Notes under the pieces: model-generated | What the model saw: only the letters and a program-made list of their open reading frames with translations | The model's database searches: none | What the model was told of the DNA's origin: nothing | Made by a program: the position numbers and the translations under genes | NCBI GenBank assembly: GCA_963819685.1 | Contig: CAWFXI010000011.1 | Coordinates: 62,001 to 126,000, forward strand | DNA from: CAIUGU01 sp963819685 | Lineage (GTDB): Bacteria; Pseudomonadota; Gammaproteobacteria; Steroidobacterales; Steroidobacteraceae | Direction: 5' to 3' | Length of the DNA stretch: 64,000 nucleotides | In this document: piece by piece, positions 46,336-56,256 of the stretch | Layout of the letters: every line of letters starts with the position of its first letter | Position numbering within the stretch: position 1 is the first letter of the stretch

Positions 46336-47616
46336 GTGATCAAAAACGATGATGTTTCCCGCCAGTTGCCGGGTCCGCTACGGGCATTGGCGCACCGCGA
46401 CTTCCGACTGTATTTCTCAGGCCAGGCAGTTTCGATCCTCGGTTCCTGGATTCAGCAGGTGGCCATGTCCTGGCTGGTCTACCGGCTGACAGGGTCAGCC
46501 GTGCTGCTTGGGGTGACAGCCTTTTCCGCGCTGATTCCGCAGCTGCTGATCAGTCCTGTGGCGGGGGCATGGATCGACAAGCAGGACAAGCGGCGGTGGC
46601 TGATCGGCGTACAGGCGATCCTCGCAGTACAGGCGCTGGTGCTGGCTGCCCTGACGGCGAGTCACCTGATCGGGCCGACGGTGCTGGTGGCGATGTCGCT
46701 GTTGCTCGGCGTGCTCAACAGTTTCGACTCGCCATTGCGGCAATCATTACTCAGCAATTTTGTCGGCAGCCGCGAAGACCTGCCCAACGCCCTGGCGCTC
46801 AATGCCATGCTGTTCAACATCGGCCGCTTCATTGGCCCACCCGTCGCGGGGTTCCTGGTGGCCGTCACTTCCGAGGCCGCGTGCTTTGCACTGAACTCCC
46901 TGTCATTCATTGCGCTGATCACCGCGTTGGTGTTTATCAAAGGCAAGCCGGAATCGCGCGCGACCGGTTCCATGAGCAAGGTGTTCCGCGAAGGCGTGCA
47001 GTTTGCGTGGCACACCTGGGAGGTACGCATGCTGATCACCATCCTGATCGCGCTCAATGTGACCGCCTCTGCCTATACCGTTCTGCTGCCGGTCTTCGCC
47101 AAAGACGTGTTTGGCGGCGATGCGATTACGCTCGGCTGGCTGTGGGGCGCCGCCGGTTGCGGTGCCTTTGCAGGCACGATCTTCCTGGCCACACACAAAT
47201 CGATTCCGGGACTGGTTCAGTCCATCGTCACCGGCATCCTGCTCAGTGCGTTGACGCTGTTGGCGTTCGGAGCAACCCCCCTCTTCCCCGTGGCATTGGC
47301 GTCGATGGTGGTCCTCGGCTTCGGCATCTCGGTGTGCAATGTCGGCTGCAGCATGCTGCTGCAGAGCGTGACGCCGGGCGTATTGATCGGCCGGATCGCC
47401 TCGTTCTTTACGTCGGCCCGATTCGGCTTCGATGCCATTGGCGGCCTGATTGCCGGTATCCTCGCCGCATCGCTCGGCGCGGGGACCACACTGATGGCCG
47501 AGGGCCTCGTTCTGACGATGTTCCTGGTATTCCTGCTGACGCGCAGGGAAAGACTGCGCGATAAGGTCATGCACGGAACCCATCTGCCAGCCAGCGGGCA
47601 AGACGAAACCGTCTGA
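46336..47616 (+). CDS. MFS transporter (MFS_3/EntS-type exporter)
   Basis: Start uncertain: GTG 46336 gives MIKNDDVSRQLPGPLRALAHRDFRLYFSGQAVS, the usual family beginning, with GGAGG 17 bases upstream; the frame is open from 46216. The product has about 426 residues and twelve predicted helices. RDFRLYFSGQAVSILGSWIQQVAMSWLVYRLTGSA and the loop DKQDKRRWLI are typical of the EntS/DitE-like family. Substrate unknown. No adjacent biosynthetic genes point to a siderophore. Confidence 0.85.
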   Translation: MIKNDDVSRQLPGPLRALAHRDFRLYFSGQAVSILGSWIQQVAMSWLVYRLTGSAVLLGVTAFSALIPQLLISPVAGAWIDKQDKRRWLIGVQAILAVQALVLAALTASHLIGPTVLVAMSLLLGVLNSFDSPLRQSLLSNFVGSREDLPNALALNAMLFNIGRFIGPPVAGFLVAVTSEAACFALNSLSFIALITALVFIKGKPESRATGSMSKVFREGVQFAWHTWEVRMLITILIALNVTASAYTVLLPVFAKDVFGGDAITLGWLWGAAGCGAFAGTIFLATHKSIPGLVQSIVTGILLSALTLLAFGATPLFPVALASMVVLGFGISVCNVGCSMLLQSVTPGVLIGRIASFFTSARFGFDAIGGLIAGILAASLGAGTTLMAEGLVLTMFLVFLLTRRERLRDKVMHGTHLPASGQDETV

Positions 47617-47777
47617 TACGACTCCACAAACAAGCCGAACCTCGATCGGATTCCTGGATTCCGGTCCGCGCCAACGCTCTCTCCGAGGGCTCTTCATGCC
47701 TGCCATCAGCTCCTGCTGGTTGCAAAAGGATTTGTACAGCTGTAAAAGACAACTTGGACCAGGGGGAGCAGTTGTCC

Positions 47778-50700
47778 ATGAGACGGCGCGACATATATAT
47801 GGTGCTGACGGTGGCGGCGGGATCATCCGTCCTGGCTGTTCTTGCCGCCTGTGGACCTCCTGCTGGCACAGTGGTCGAAGGTGTTCCCGATAAAATCAAT
47901 TACAACTGGGACGTTCGGCCGATCCTGTCGCAGAACTGCTTTGCGTGTCATGGAAACCAGAAGCAGGAGGCGGGCCTCAGGCTCGACATCCAGAAGAACG
48001 CCTACGACCCGCTGCCGGAAACGCCCGGCAAGCGCGCCGATAGTTCCCGGCAAACCGGACGCCAGCGAGCTTGATCCAGCGCATCTCCTCGACGGATGTC
48101 GACTACCGCATGCCGCCGAAGGAGACGCACAAGGTATCTGACGGAGCGGGAAGTCGCACATCCTGACCCGATGGATCGATCAGGGTGGAAAGTACGAGCA
48201 GCATTGGGCTTATCTGCCGCCAAAGGAAGCGAAGCCCGCAAAGAATCCATGGGGTGATCGCGTCGTCAATCCGATCGACAGCTTTGTCTTTGCGCGGCTG
48301 GCGAAGGAAAAGCTTGTCCCCTCGCCGGAGGCGGACCGCGAAATCCTGATCAACCGGGTCACGCTCGATCTGACTGGCCTGCCGCCCACGCTGGCAGATG
48401 TCGATGCGTTCGTTGCCGATCAGCGCCCGGACGCTTACGAGCAGCTGGTCGACCGCCTGCTCTCTTCTCGTCCCTATGCCGAGCGGCAGGCAAACATCTG
48501 GTTGGACGTTGCGCGGTATGCCGACTCCGACGGCTTCCTGTTCGACAATCTTGGCCGGTTTCAGCATCCGTATCGGGACTGGGTGATTTCCGCGTTCGAG
48601 CGCAACATTCCCTATGACAAGTTCGTCACGTGGCAACTCGCAGGCGACAAACTGCCGAATCCCACGCAGGAGCAGCTCCTGGCTACCTCGTTCGCGCGGA
48701 TGGGCAAGCGATCGAATGAAGGCGGCATCATCGACGAGGAATACCGGGTCGAATATGGCCTCGAGCGTACCGAGCTGGTGGGCAAGGCATTCCTCGGCCT
48801 CACGGTAGGTTGCGCCAAATGCCACGATCACAAGTACGACGTGATCAGCCAGCGCGATTTTTATTCGATCTACGCTTTCTTCAACAATCTGGACGAGCGT
48901 GGCATTGGCCAATCTGGAGGTTACGGGACGCCCATGGGTCCGACGCTCGCCTGGCCCACCCCGATGCAGGCTCGTCAGCTTGCTGACATGCGGAAGGTGA
49001 CTGCAGCGAAGGAAGCCGAATACCAGGCCGCTCGGGATTCGGCTCGACGCGATGCCACGTCAAGGATTGAGCCTTTGCTTGCGGCGTCAGCGGAACAGCG
49101 CAGCGCTTTCCTGCAGCAAAGCATGTCGGCAGATCTTCAGGCCTACTATCCACTCGACACGGAATACAAAGGATCATTTGCTTCCCTGCTGCTCGGTCCG
49201 GATGGCATTCCGCTCGAGGTTGCGAAAGCCGCAGAGCACGCAACGCCTGGCAGCGGCACGCTACCCGCCGATAGCGCGCTGCATGCGGAAGATCCGGATC
49301 TGCCACATCTTGCCGGCATGGATGTCGATCAGACCATTCGTGCTCGACGGCAGAACGCCGCACAACGCAGAAGTCCGCCGAAGCCGTTCCTCCCGCAATA
49401 CCTGTCCACTGACCAACTCGCCTGGTCGCCTTCGGCGATTCCGGGCAACAAGCCGGCGGCATTGAACAACGTGAAACTCGTGCCCGGCGTAAAGGGCCAG
49501 GCAGCATTGCTCGACGATTCCGTCGGGATGGCCGATCACGCAGTGGGTTTCTTCGAACGCACCCAGCCCTTCACGCTGGATGTCTGGGTGAAACTGCGCG
49601 CGGACAAACCTTATGAAGAGGTCAACCTGCTTTACAACCGCTTTCAGTTTGCCGGTCGCGAAGGCCAGGGCTATGAGCTGCAGCTGCGCGACAATCACCT
49701 GCGGTTCGCGCTCGTGCATTCCCAGCCCTACAACCAGCTGGCAGTCATCGCGAAGGAAAAGCTGCCTACCGATCGTTGGATCCACGTGACGGCGACTTAT
49801 GACGGGAACAGTCGTGCCGCCGGGACGAAACTCTATGTCGACGGCGCACCAGTCGACACTGAAGTGACGCATGATCGTCTTACTCGCAGCTCACTGCCGG
49901 CCTTTGGGCGTGGACCGTTCGATACTGCCTATGGATTCGCGTGGGGCAAGAGCTTTACCAAGGATGAATTCAAGGGCGGCTCCATCGACGAGATCAAGGT
50001 TTACGGCCGTGCATTGACGCCAGTTGAAGTCGCCTTTGGTCACGATCCGGCAGCAGTCCTCGCAATGACACCCGATGTCGTTCGCCCGCAGCTCGTCGAC
50101 ATTACTGCTGCAAGAGATTCGCACGTAGCGGAGGCGTGGCTGGCACTGAGACAAGCGCGCGAGGCGGAACAGGCTGCGGAGTCGAAGGTTTACCAGGTGA
50201 TGGTGATGGCCGATGCAATGACGCCACGAACGACGCATGTCCTCAGCAACGGTCTTTACAATGAGCCTCGCGACGAGGTGCAGGCCCAGGCCCCCTCGCG
50301 CGTGTTTCGCTGGGACGACAATCTTTCACGGGACAGGCTTGGCCTCACGCAGTGGTTGTTTGACAAGGACAATCCGCTGACGGCACGGGTCTATGTCAAT
50401 CGGTTGTGGCAAAGCCATTTCGGCAATGGCATCGTCGAAACCATCGAGGACTTTGGCACCCAGGGCTCGAATCCCACGCATCCTGAACTGCTCGACTGGC
50501 TGGCCGTCGAATTCGTCCGCTCAGGGTGGGATATCAGGCACATGCACAAGCTGATGGTGATGTCGTCCACCTATCGGCAGTCATCAAACAGTACTCCGGA
50601 ACTGCTCGAGCGGGATTCGCGCAATTTATTGCTCGCGCGCGGTCCAAGATACCGGATGCCGGCAGAGATGATCCGCGACAACGCCCTGTTTGCCAGCGGC

Positions 50701-51274
50701 CTGCTGGTCGATCGTGTGGGCGGCGACAGCGTATTTCCGTACCAGCCGGAGGGAGTGTGGGACAACATCGGCGTCGGTGCCGGCCCCTATCCCGAAAATG
50801 TCCCTGATGACCAGATGCACCGGCGCTCGATGTACACGTTTGTCCGGCGAAATGCGGCGTACCCTGCGCTGACAGTGTTCGATATGCCTGACCGCAATGT
50901 CTCCGCGGTGTTCCGGCGAATATCGAATACCCCGCTGCAGGCGCTCGTGCTGCTCAACGACCCGCAGTACGTGGAGGCCTATCGCAAGCTGGCAGAGCGC
51001 GCGCTCAAGGATGCGCCGACGCCGGATCAGCAACTGGTCACGGTGTTTCCGCCTGGCAACCCGTCGGCACCCAGCCGCAGAGGAACTCGATGCCATGCGC
51101 CGCTACCGCCAGTCAGAGATTGAACATCTCGGCAAGACGCAGGATGCAGTACAGAAGCTCCTCAAGACAGGTGTTACGCCCGCCGATGCGACGCTTGATC
51201 CGGTGCAACTCGCTGCGATGACGATGGTGACCGCGGGCGTCATGAACAGCCCTGACGCGTATTCGATTCGCTAG
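47778..51274 (+). pseudogene. Planctomycete-type cytochrome c / DUF1549-DUF1553 protein, with several frameshifts
   Basis: ATG 47778, behind GGGGGAG, starts a lipoprotein signal with LAACG. Next follow a PSCyt1 heme motif CFACH (residue about 57), PGKPDASEL, a DUF1549 region (NPIDSFVFARL, LDLTGLPPT, YADSDGFLFDNLGRFQHPYRDWV), a LamG-like domain (FTLDVWVKLRADKP, WIHVTATYDG) and DUF1553 (RVYVNRLWQSHFGNGIVETIEDFG, MFDMPDRNVS). Four net +1 shifts within 125 bases (48039, 48072, 48137, 48159) and one at about 51049 must be undone to join the parts into about 1160 residues. It probably acts in the envelope, binding or processing polymers. Function unknown. Confidence 0.75.
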
Positions 51275-51285
51275 GAAATATCGCC

Positions 51286-52763
51286 ATGAGCAAGCTCAAC
51301 TCTGAACTGATCGCCAATCTGTCGCGTCGCTCAATCCTGGGCGGCGGCATGGCGCTTGGCGTGCTCGCCGCCGCTGAACTCTTGGGCGTGCGCTCCTGCA
51401 CGTGCGAGTTCGATCCCTTCCGGGAGGTCCTTCCACGACCGGGCCCGACCGAGGTGTGCTCGGAACTGGCCATTTTCCGGCGCGAGCCAAACGCGTGATC
51501 TCCATGCACATGCTTGGGGCCCCTTCGCAGATGGATACGTTCGAATACAAACCGATGCTGTGGAAGATGCATGGGCAGGAAATTCCGCCATCGGTAAAAG
51601 GCACCGCGCGGATTTCAGCCATGAGCAATGCGCAGTCCAGCTTTCCGGTGATGAAGCCGATGCGCGATTTCAGGCAATACGGCAAGTCCGGCCGCTGGGT
51701 CAGCGACTTGATGCCCTATACAGGGCGGATCGTAGACGACCTGACGTTCGTGCATTCGCTGCATACCGAGCATGTCAATCACGATCCTGCAACGCAGTTT
51801 CTGCATTCGGGCTTCCAGCTTCCGGGCCGGCCCTCCGTCGGCGCGTGGGTGAACTATGCACTCGGTACCGACAATGCCCGGTTACCAAGCTTCATTGTCT
51901 TCAAGTCGAATTCGCGCGGGCCAACTGGCGTAGCGGCAAACGCCAACAGCTGGGGGGCGGGCTTTCTTCCTTCGCATCACCAGGGCGTGGAGTTTCGTGC
52001 CAGCGCTGATCCGGTTCTGTATGTCGGCAATCCGGATGGACTCAGCCGCGAGCAGCGACGCAGCGAACTCGATTTCATCGGCGAGCTGTCGCAGGCTCAG
52101 TACAAGATGACGAACGATGTGGAAATCCTCTCCAAAATCGCCCAGTACGAAATGGCCTACCGGATGCAGGAATCCGTTCCCGACGTGGCCGACATCTCGA
52201 AAGAACCGGACTACATCCTTGCCATGTACGGCGAAGATGTACACAAGCCGGGCTCTTTCGCACGGAACTGCCTGTTGACCCGCCGTCTGATCGAGCGCGA
52301 CGTCAAATACATCGAGCTGGTCCATGTGGGCTGGGACGATCATTCACTGATCGCGGCGAATCACCCCGGCGACTGTAAAGCCACCGACCAGCCGGCTGCC
52401 GCGCTGGTCGCCGACCTCAAACAGCGTGGCCTGCTCGAGGACACCCTGGTCTCGTGGGGCGGCGAATTCGGCCGCACGTGCTATGCACAAGGTGGAATTA
52501 CCGCATCCTCCGGTCGTGACCATCATGGCGGCAATTTCACGATGTGGCTCGCCGGTGGTGGCCTCAAGCCAGGCATCGCCTTTGGTCAGACCGACGACTT
52601 CAGCTACAACATCGTCGACAAGCCGGTCAGCATGCATGACCTGCATGCGACGATCATGAGCCTGCTCGGCATCGACCATACACGGCTCACCTATCACTAC
52701 CAGGGGCGCGACTTCCGCCTCACCGACGTGAGCGGCGAAGTGATCAAGGACATTCTGGCCTGA
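51286..52763 (+). pseudogene. DUF1501 family protein, N-terminal frameshift
   Basis: ATG 51286 starts MSKLNSELIANLSRRSILGGGMALGVLAAAELLG, a twin-arginine-like signal (SRRSILGG) expected of DUF1501 exported proteins. The frame must change by a net two bases between 51385 and 51440 to join GVLGTGHFPARAKRVISMHMLGAPSQMDTFEYKP and the alkaline-phosphatase/sulfatase-like core (GGEFGRT, GRDHHGGNFTMWLAGGG, HDLHATIMSLLGID). About 490 residues when corrected. DUF1501 genes almost always pair with the DUF1549/DUF1553 gene found directly upstream, so the two are a functional unit, probably exported together. Confidence 0.75.
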
Positions 52764-52789
52764 AGCGATCAATCTCCTGGAGATCACAC

Positions 52790-52815
52790 AAGGCCCGGTC
52801 TGTTCGGGCCTTTCT
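52790..52815 (+). terminator. Terminator after the DUF1501 gene
   Basis: AAGGCCCG (52790-52797) pairs with CGGGCCTT (52805-52812) over 8 bases with a 7-base loop, followed by a T-rich tail (TTTCT). It ends the DUF1549-DUF1501 transcription unit and separates it from the dehydrogenase gene. Confidence 0.85.
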
Positions 52816-52843
52816 GTCTGGCAAGCAAGTGCTGTCATGCATA

Positions 52844-52849
52844 TATAAT
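52844..52849 (+). promoter_or_regulatory. Possible -10 box for the dehydrogenase-amidohydrolase operon
   Basis: TATAAT at 52844-52849, inside ATATATAATC, lies 33 bases before the ATG at 52882. The -35 region at 17-base spacing (GCAAGC) does not match consensus, so this call rests on the -10 box and on its position after a terminator. Confidence 0.4.
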
Positions 52850-52881
52850 CCATTCATTGCCGGCACCAACAGAGACCCACA

Positions 52882-53809
52882 ATGAATGACAGCAAGATCG
52901 GCTGGATAGGCCTCGGACGCATGGGCGAGGCAATGGCCATTCGCCTGCTCAAGAACAAGTGCGATGTCTCGGTATGGAACCGCACTGCCTCCAAGGCAGA
53001 GCCGTTGAAGCCCTACGGCGCAAAGATCGTCGGCCGCCAAGCCCGACCTGGCCGGCTGCGACATCGTCTTCACCATGGTGTCGACCACGGCGGACCTGAA
53101 GGAAGTGCTGTTCGAAGCCGGCGGCCTGCTATCGGGCAAGGCGAAGCCGACAATGATCGTCGACTGCTCGTCGATTTCGCAGGAAGGGTCGGCCGAAGTG
53201 CGGGCGCGCCTGGAACAGCTCGGCATCGCCTACCTGTGCGCGCCGGTATCGGGCAATGCGAAGGTGGCCAAGGCCGGCAAGCTTTCAGTAGTGGCGTCGG
53301 GTCCGAAGGCCTCGTATGAGACCGTCAAGCCTTATCTCGCCATGCTGGGGCGCTCGGAGATCTGGCTCGGCGAGGGCGAACTGGCGCGGATCTGGAAGAT
53401 CGCGCACAACACCATGTTCGGCGTCATCATCCAGACTTTCTGCGAGGTCACGGTGCTGGCCGAAAAGGCAGGGATTCCGCGGCATGTGTTCCTCGAATCG
53501 ATCAACAACTCCGTGCTGGGCTCGATGTACACGAAGTACAAGACGCCGGTGCTGACCAACCTTACCTTCGACAAGGTCACCTTCACGCCGAAGCTGTTGC
53601 TGAAGGACATGGACCTCGGTATGGCCGCAGCCAAGGCGCACGGCGTCACCATGCCGGTGGCGGCGGCGACGCGTGAGTCGATCGCCGCGCTGGTCGGTCG
53701 CGGCCACGACAATGTCGATTTCTCGATCCTGCTGCTGGAACTGGCGCGCAGTGCAGGCATGGAGATCAAGCCAGACAACGTCGAGATGAGCGACGGGCTG
53801 GAGTCCTGA
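52882..53809 (+). pseudogene. NAD(P)-dependent dehydrogenase, 3-hydroxyisobutyrate dehydrogenase family, frameshifted
   Basis: The product starts MNDSKIGWIGLGRMGEAMAIRLL with the Rossmann motif GLGRMG. Near 53032 one extra G shifts the frame; the corrected reading IVAAKPDLAGCDIVFTMVSTTADLKEVLFE continues. The family catalytic-Lys segment IWKIAHNTMFGVI is present (residues about 165-180), with KDMDLGMAAAKAHGVTMP. Corrected length is about 307 residues. Such enzymes oxidise beta-hydroxy acids or reduce succinic semialdehyde-type substrates. Its neighbour, the amidohydrolase, starts 4 bases after the stop. Confidence 0.83.
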
Positions 53810-53813
53810 GTCG

Positions 53814-55175
53814 ATGGCTGCAAGTCGCACCCTGATTCGTGGCGCCAGCATCGTCTCGATGGACGAAGGAGTCGGCGACCTGGTCGGCGATGTACTGGTT
53901 GAAGGCGACCGTATTGCCGCGATCGCACCGTCATTGCAGGCAGGCGATGCAGAAGTCGTCGAGGCCAGGGGCTGGATTGTCATCCCTGGCTTGATCAACG
54001 CTCACATGCACACCTGGCAGACGGCGTTGCGCGGCGTAGCCGCCAACTGGACCCTGCTCGAATACTTCAAGCATGTGCACGCGGGCCTCGCGACGGTGTT
54101 CCGGCCCGAAGACATCGCCATCGGCACTCTGGTCGGTGGGCTGAACCAGATCAACTGCGGTACCACCACGCTGGTCGACTGGTGCCACAACAATCCAACC
54201 CCCGCACATACCGATGCCGGCATCGACGGTCTCATCGCCTCCGGAATTCGCGCCGCGTTCTTCCATGGCAGCCCCAAGCCCGATCCGAAGCCGGGCGAGA
54301 AACCGTTCTGGGAAGTGCCGCATCCACGCGACGAAGTGCAGCGCCTGCTCAAGCACAGGTTGCCCACCAAAGACGGACTGGTGACCCTGGGGCTGGCGAT
54401 CCTCGGGCCCCATTACTCGACGCTGGACGTGGCCTTGTCCGATTTCGCACTGGCGCGCGAGTTCGGCCTGATCGCCTCGATGCACCAGGGCGGTGGCGCT
54501 GCCAGAACGCCGGACGGCTGGGAGCGTCTCGAAGAGGCCGGCCTGCTGGGCGACAACATCAACATCGTGCACGGCAATAATCTGACCGATGCGCAGCTGA
54601 AAAAATTTGTCGACCTCGGCATGAGCTTTTCGGTCACGCCGGAAAACGAAATGGTGCAGGGTCACGGCCACCCGATCACCGGTCGCCTGCTGAAGCTGGG
54701 CACCGGCCCGACGCTGGGAGTCGACCTCGAATCGGTGCTGTCAGGCGAGATGTTCACCGTGGCGCGCATGGCGCTCGCCATGCAGCGCACCCTCGACAAC
54801 GCCGACTGGCGCGCCGCGCACGGCACGATTCCCGATACCTCCACGATTCCGGTGAAGGAAGCATTGTCGTGGATCACGACACGCGCCGCGAAAATGCTGC
54901 GCATGGAAGACCACATCGGCTCCCTCAAAGCCGGCAAGCAGGCTGATCTGGTGCTGATCGATGCAACCCAGCTCAACATGCACCCGGTGCACGACCCGGT
55001 GGCGGCGGTGGTGATGCAGACCAGCCTGGCCAACATCGATTCGGTGATGGTGGCCGGAGAATGGAAGAAGCGCCACGGCAGGCTGCTCTACCCCGACCTG
55101 CAGGCGCGACAACAGGAACTGGTCGCGTCGGGCAACCGCATCCTCGCCAAACTTGGCTTGAACCACGCCGCATAA
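53814..55175 (+). CDS. Amidohydrolase (cytosine deaminase / chlorohydrolase-like family)
   Basis: A 453-residue metal-dependent hydrolase. The first metal pair is in INAHMHTWQT (residues 64 and 66), and other ligands are expected in SMHQGGG, VHGNNLTD and the GVDLESVLSGEMF Asp. NAHMHTWQTALRG, YFKHVHAGLATVFRPED and CGTTTLVDWCHNNPTP are family blocks. It probably deaminates or hydrolyses a cyclic amidine or purine-like ring. It starts 4 bases after the dehydrogenase and is followed by a MetE-like barrel gene, so the three likely serve one catabolic route of unknown substrate. ATG follows GGAG. Confidence 0.87.
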   Translation: MAASRTLIRGASIVSMDEGVGDLVGDVLVEGDRIAAIAPSLQAGDAEVVEARGWIVIPGLINAHMHTWQTALRGVAANWTLLEYFKHVHAGLATVFRPEDIAIGTLVGGLNQINCGTTTLVDWCHNNPTPAHTDAGIDGLIASGIRAAFFHGSPKPDPKPGEKPFWEVPHPRDEVQRLLKHRLPTKDGLVTLGLAILGPHYSTLDVALSDFALAREFGLIASMHQGGGAARTPDGWERLEEAGLLGDNINIVHGNNLTDAQLKKFVDLGMSFSVTPENEMVQGHGHPITGRLLKLGTGPTLGVDLESVLSGEMFTVARMALAMQRTLDNADWRAAHGTIPDTSTIPVKEALSWITTRAAKMLRMEDHIGSLKAGKQADLVLIDATQLNMHPVHDPVAAVVMQTSLANIDSVMVAGEWKKRHGRLLYPDLQARQQELVASGNRILAKLGLNHAA

Positions 55176-55211
55176 ATGCGCCCCGGATCGGAATCAACGG
55201 GAAAATCAGCC

Positions 55212-56243
55212 ATGCCAAACATACGGTCAGCACACCTGGTAGGGAGCCTGAGCCTGCCTTCAGCCAGGGAAGTATTCGAGGATGTCGCAACCATTGCGGG
55301 TTCTGCGATCAAGCGGATCCCCGATGGAGAGACGGGAGAGCGCGGTCGATGGGTCGCCTGGCAGATCGGGACGATGGCCCGGAATCCCTTCCTGCAGGAA
55401 CTCGAGGCCCCGGATTCGGCGTCAACCGAATACAAACAGGTGACCCGGTACGTGATCAAGCCTGGTGTTTCGGCGTCGGAAGTTCGCTTCGACAAACTCG
55501 GTTACGCCGAGGTCGCGCTGGAATCGTACGCGAGTTTCGCCAAGCTGAAGCGCGAGGGCCGTATTGGGAAAGACGTTCGCTTCCAGGTCTCCTTGCCCAC
55601 TCCCCTGCCGTTGTTGACGGGGTTCATCGACCTGCGTGACCAGGCGGCTGTGGAACCGCCGCTGGAGGCGGCCTTGCTGCGCGAGATGGCAGAGATCGCC
55701 CGCAGCGTTCCGCACCATGAACTCGCCATCCAGTGGGATGTCGCGGCTGAGATCGCCATCCTTGAGACCGACCTGTTCCCGTCATTTCTGAAGGGCAACA
55801 AGCAGGGAATGATTGAACGACTTGCGCGGCTTGGCGATGCCGTCCCGGCGGACGTCGAAATGGGCTATCACCTGTGCTACGGGAGCAATGGACAGAAGCA
55901 CTTCAAGGAGCCAGCCGATACGGGACTGATGGTGGAAATCGCCAACGGCATCTTCAGCCGTGTGCACCGGCCCGTAAACTGGATTCATATGCCCGTTCCC
56001 ATTGACCGCGACGATGACGCTTACTTCGCGCCGCTTCGCAATTTGCAGCTGCCGCAAGGCACAGAGCTGTATCTCGGCCTCTTGCATCATGATGACGGTC
56101 TCACGGGCGCCCAGCGGCGGATGTCGTCGGCCTCTCGCTATGTGCAGAACTTCGGTGTGGCTTCCGAATGCGGACTGAGTGGCCGCACTCCCGTCTGGAC
56201 CCGGGAGATGCTCGCGCTCCACCGGCAAGTCGCCGACGCGTGA
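55212..56243 (+). CDS. MetE/UROD-like TIM-barrel protein, unknown function
   Basis: ATG 55212 (MPNIRSAHLVGSLSLPSA) is preferred over ATG 55176, which begins directly after the amidohydrolase stop. The 343-residue protein has GSLSLPSAREVFEDV, RIPDGETGERGRWV and SVPHHELAIQWDVAAEIAI. These patterns recall the cobalamin-independent methionine synthase C-terminal barrel, but the His-Cys-Cys zinc ligands of MetE are not seen, so methyl transfer is doubtful. Third gene of the dehydrogenase-amidohydrolase cluster. Confidence 0.6.
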   Translation: MPNIRSAHLVGSLSLPSAREVFEDVATIAGSAIKRIPDGETGERGRWVAWQIGTMARNPFLQELEAPDSASTEYKQVTRYVIKPGVSASEVRFDKLGYAEVALESYASFAKLKREGRIGKDVRFQVSLPTPLPLLTGFIDLRDQAAVEPPLEAALLREMAEIARSVPHHELAIQWDVAAEIAILETDLFPSFLKGNKQGMIERLARLGDAVPADVEMGYHLCYGSNGQKHFKEPADTGLMVEIANGIFSRVHRPVNWIHMPVPIDRDDDAYFAPLRNLQLPQGTELYLGLLHHDDGLTGAQRRMSSASRYVQNFGVASECGLSGRTPVWTREMLALHRQVADA

Positions 56244-56256
56244 GATCGCAGGAAAT

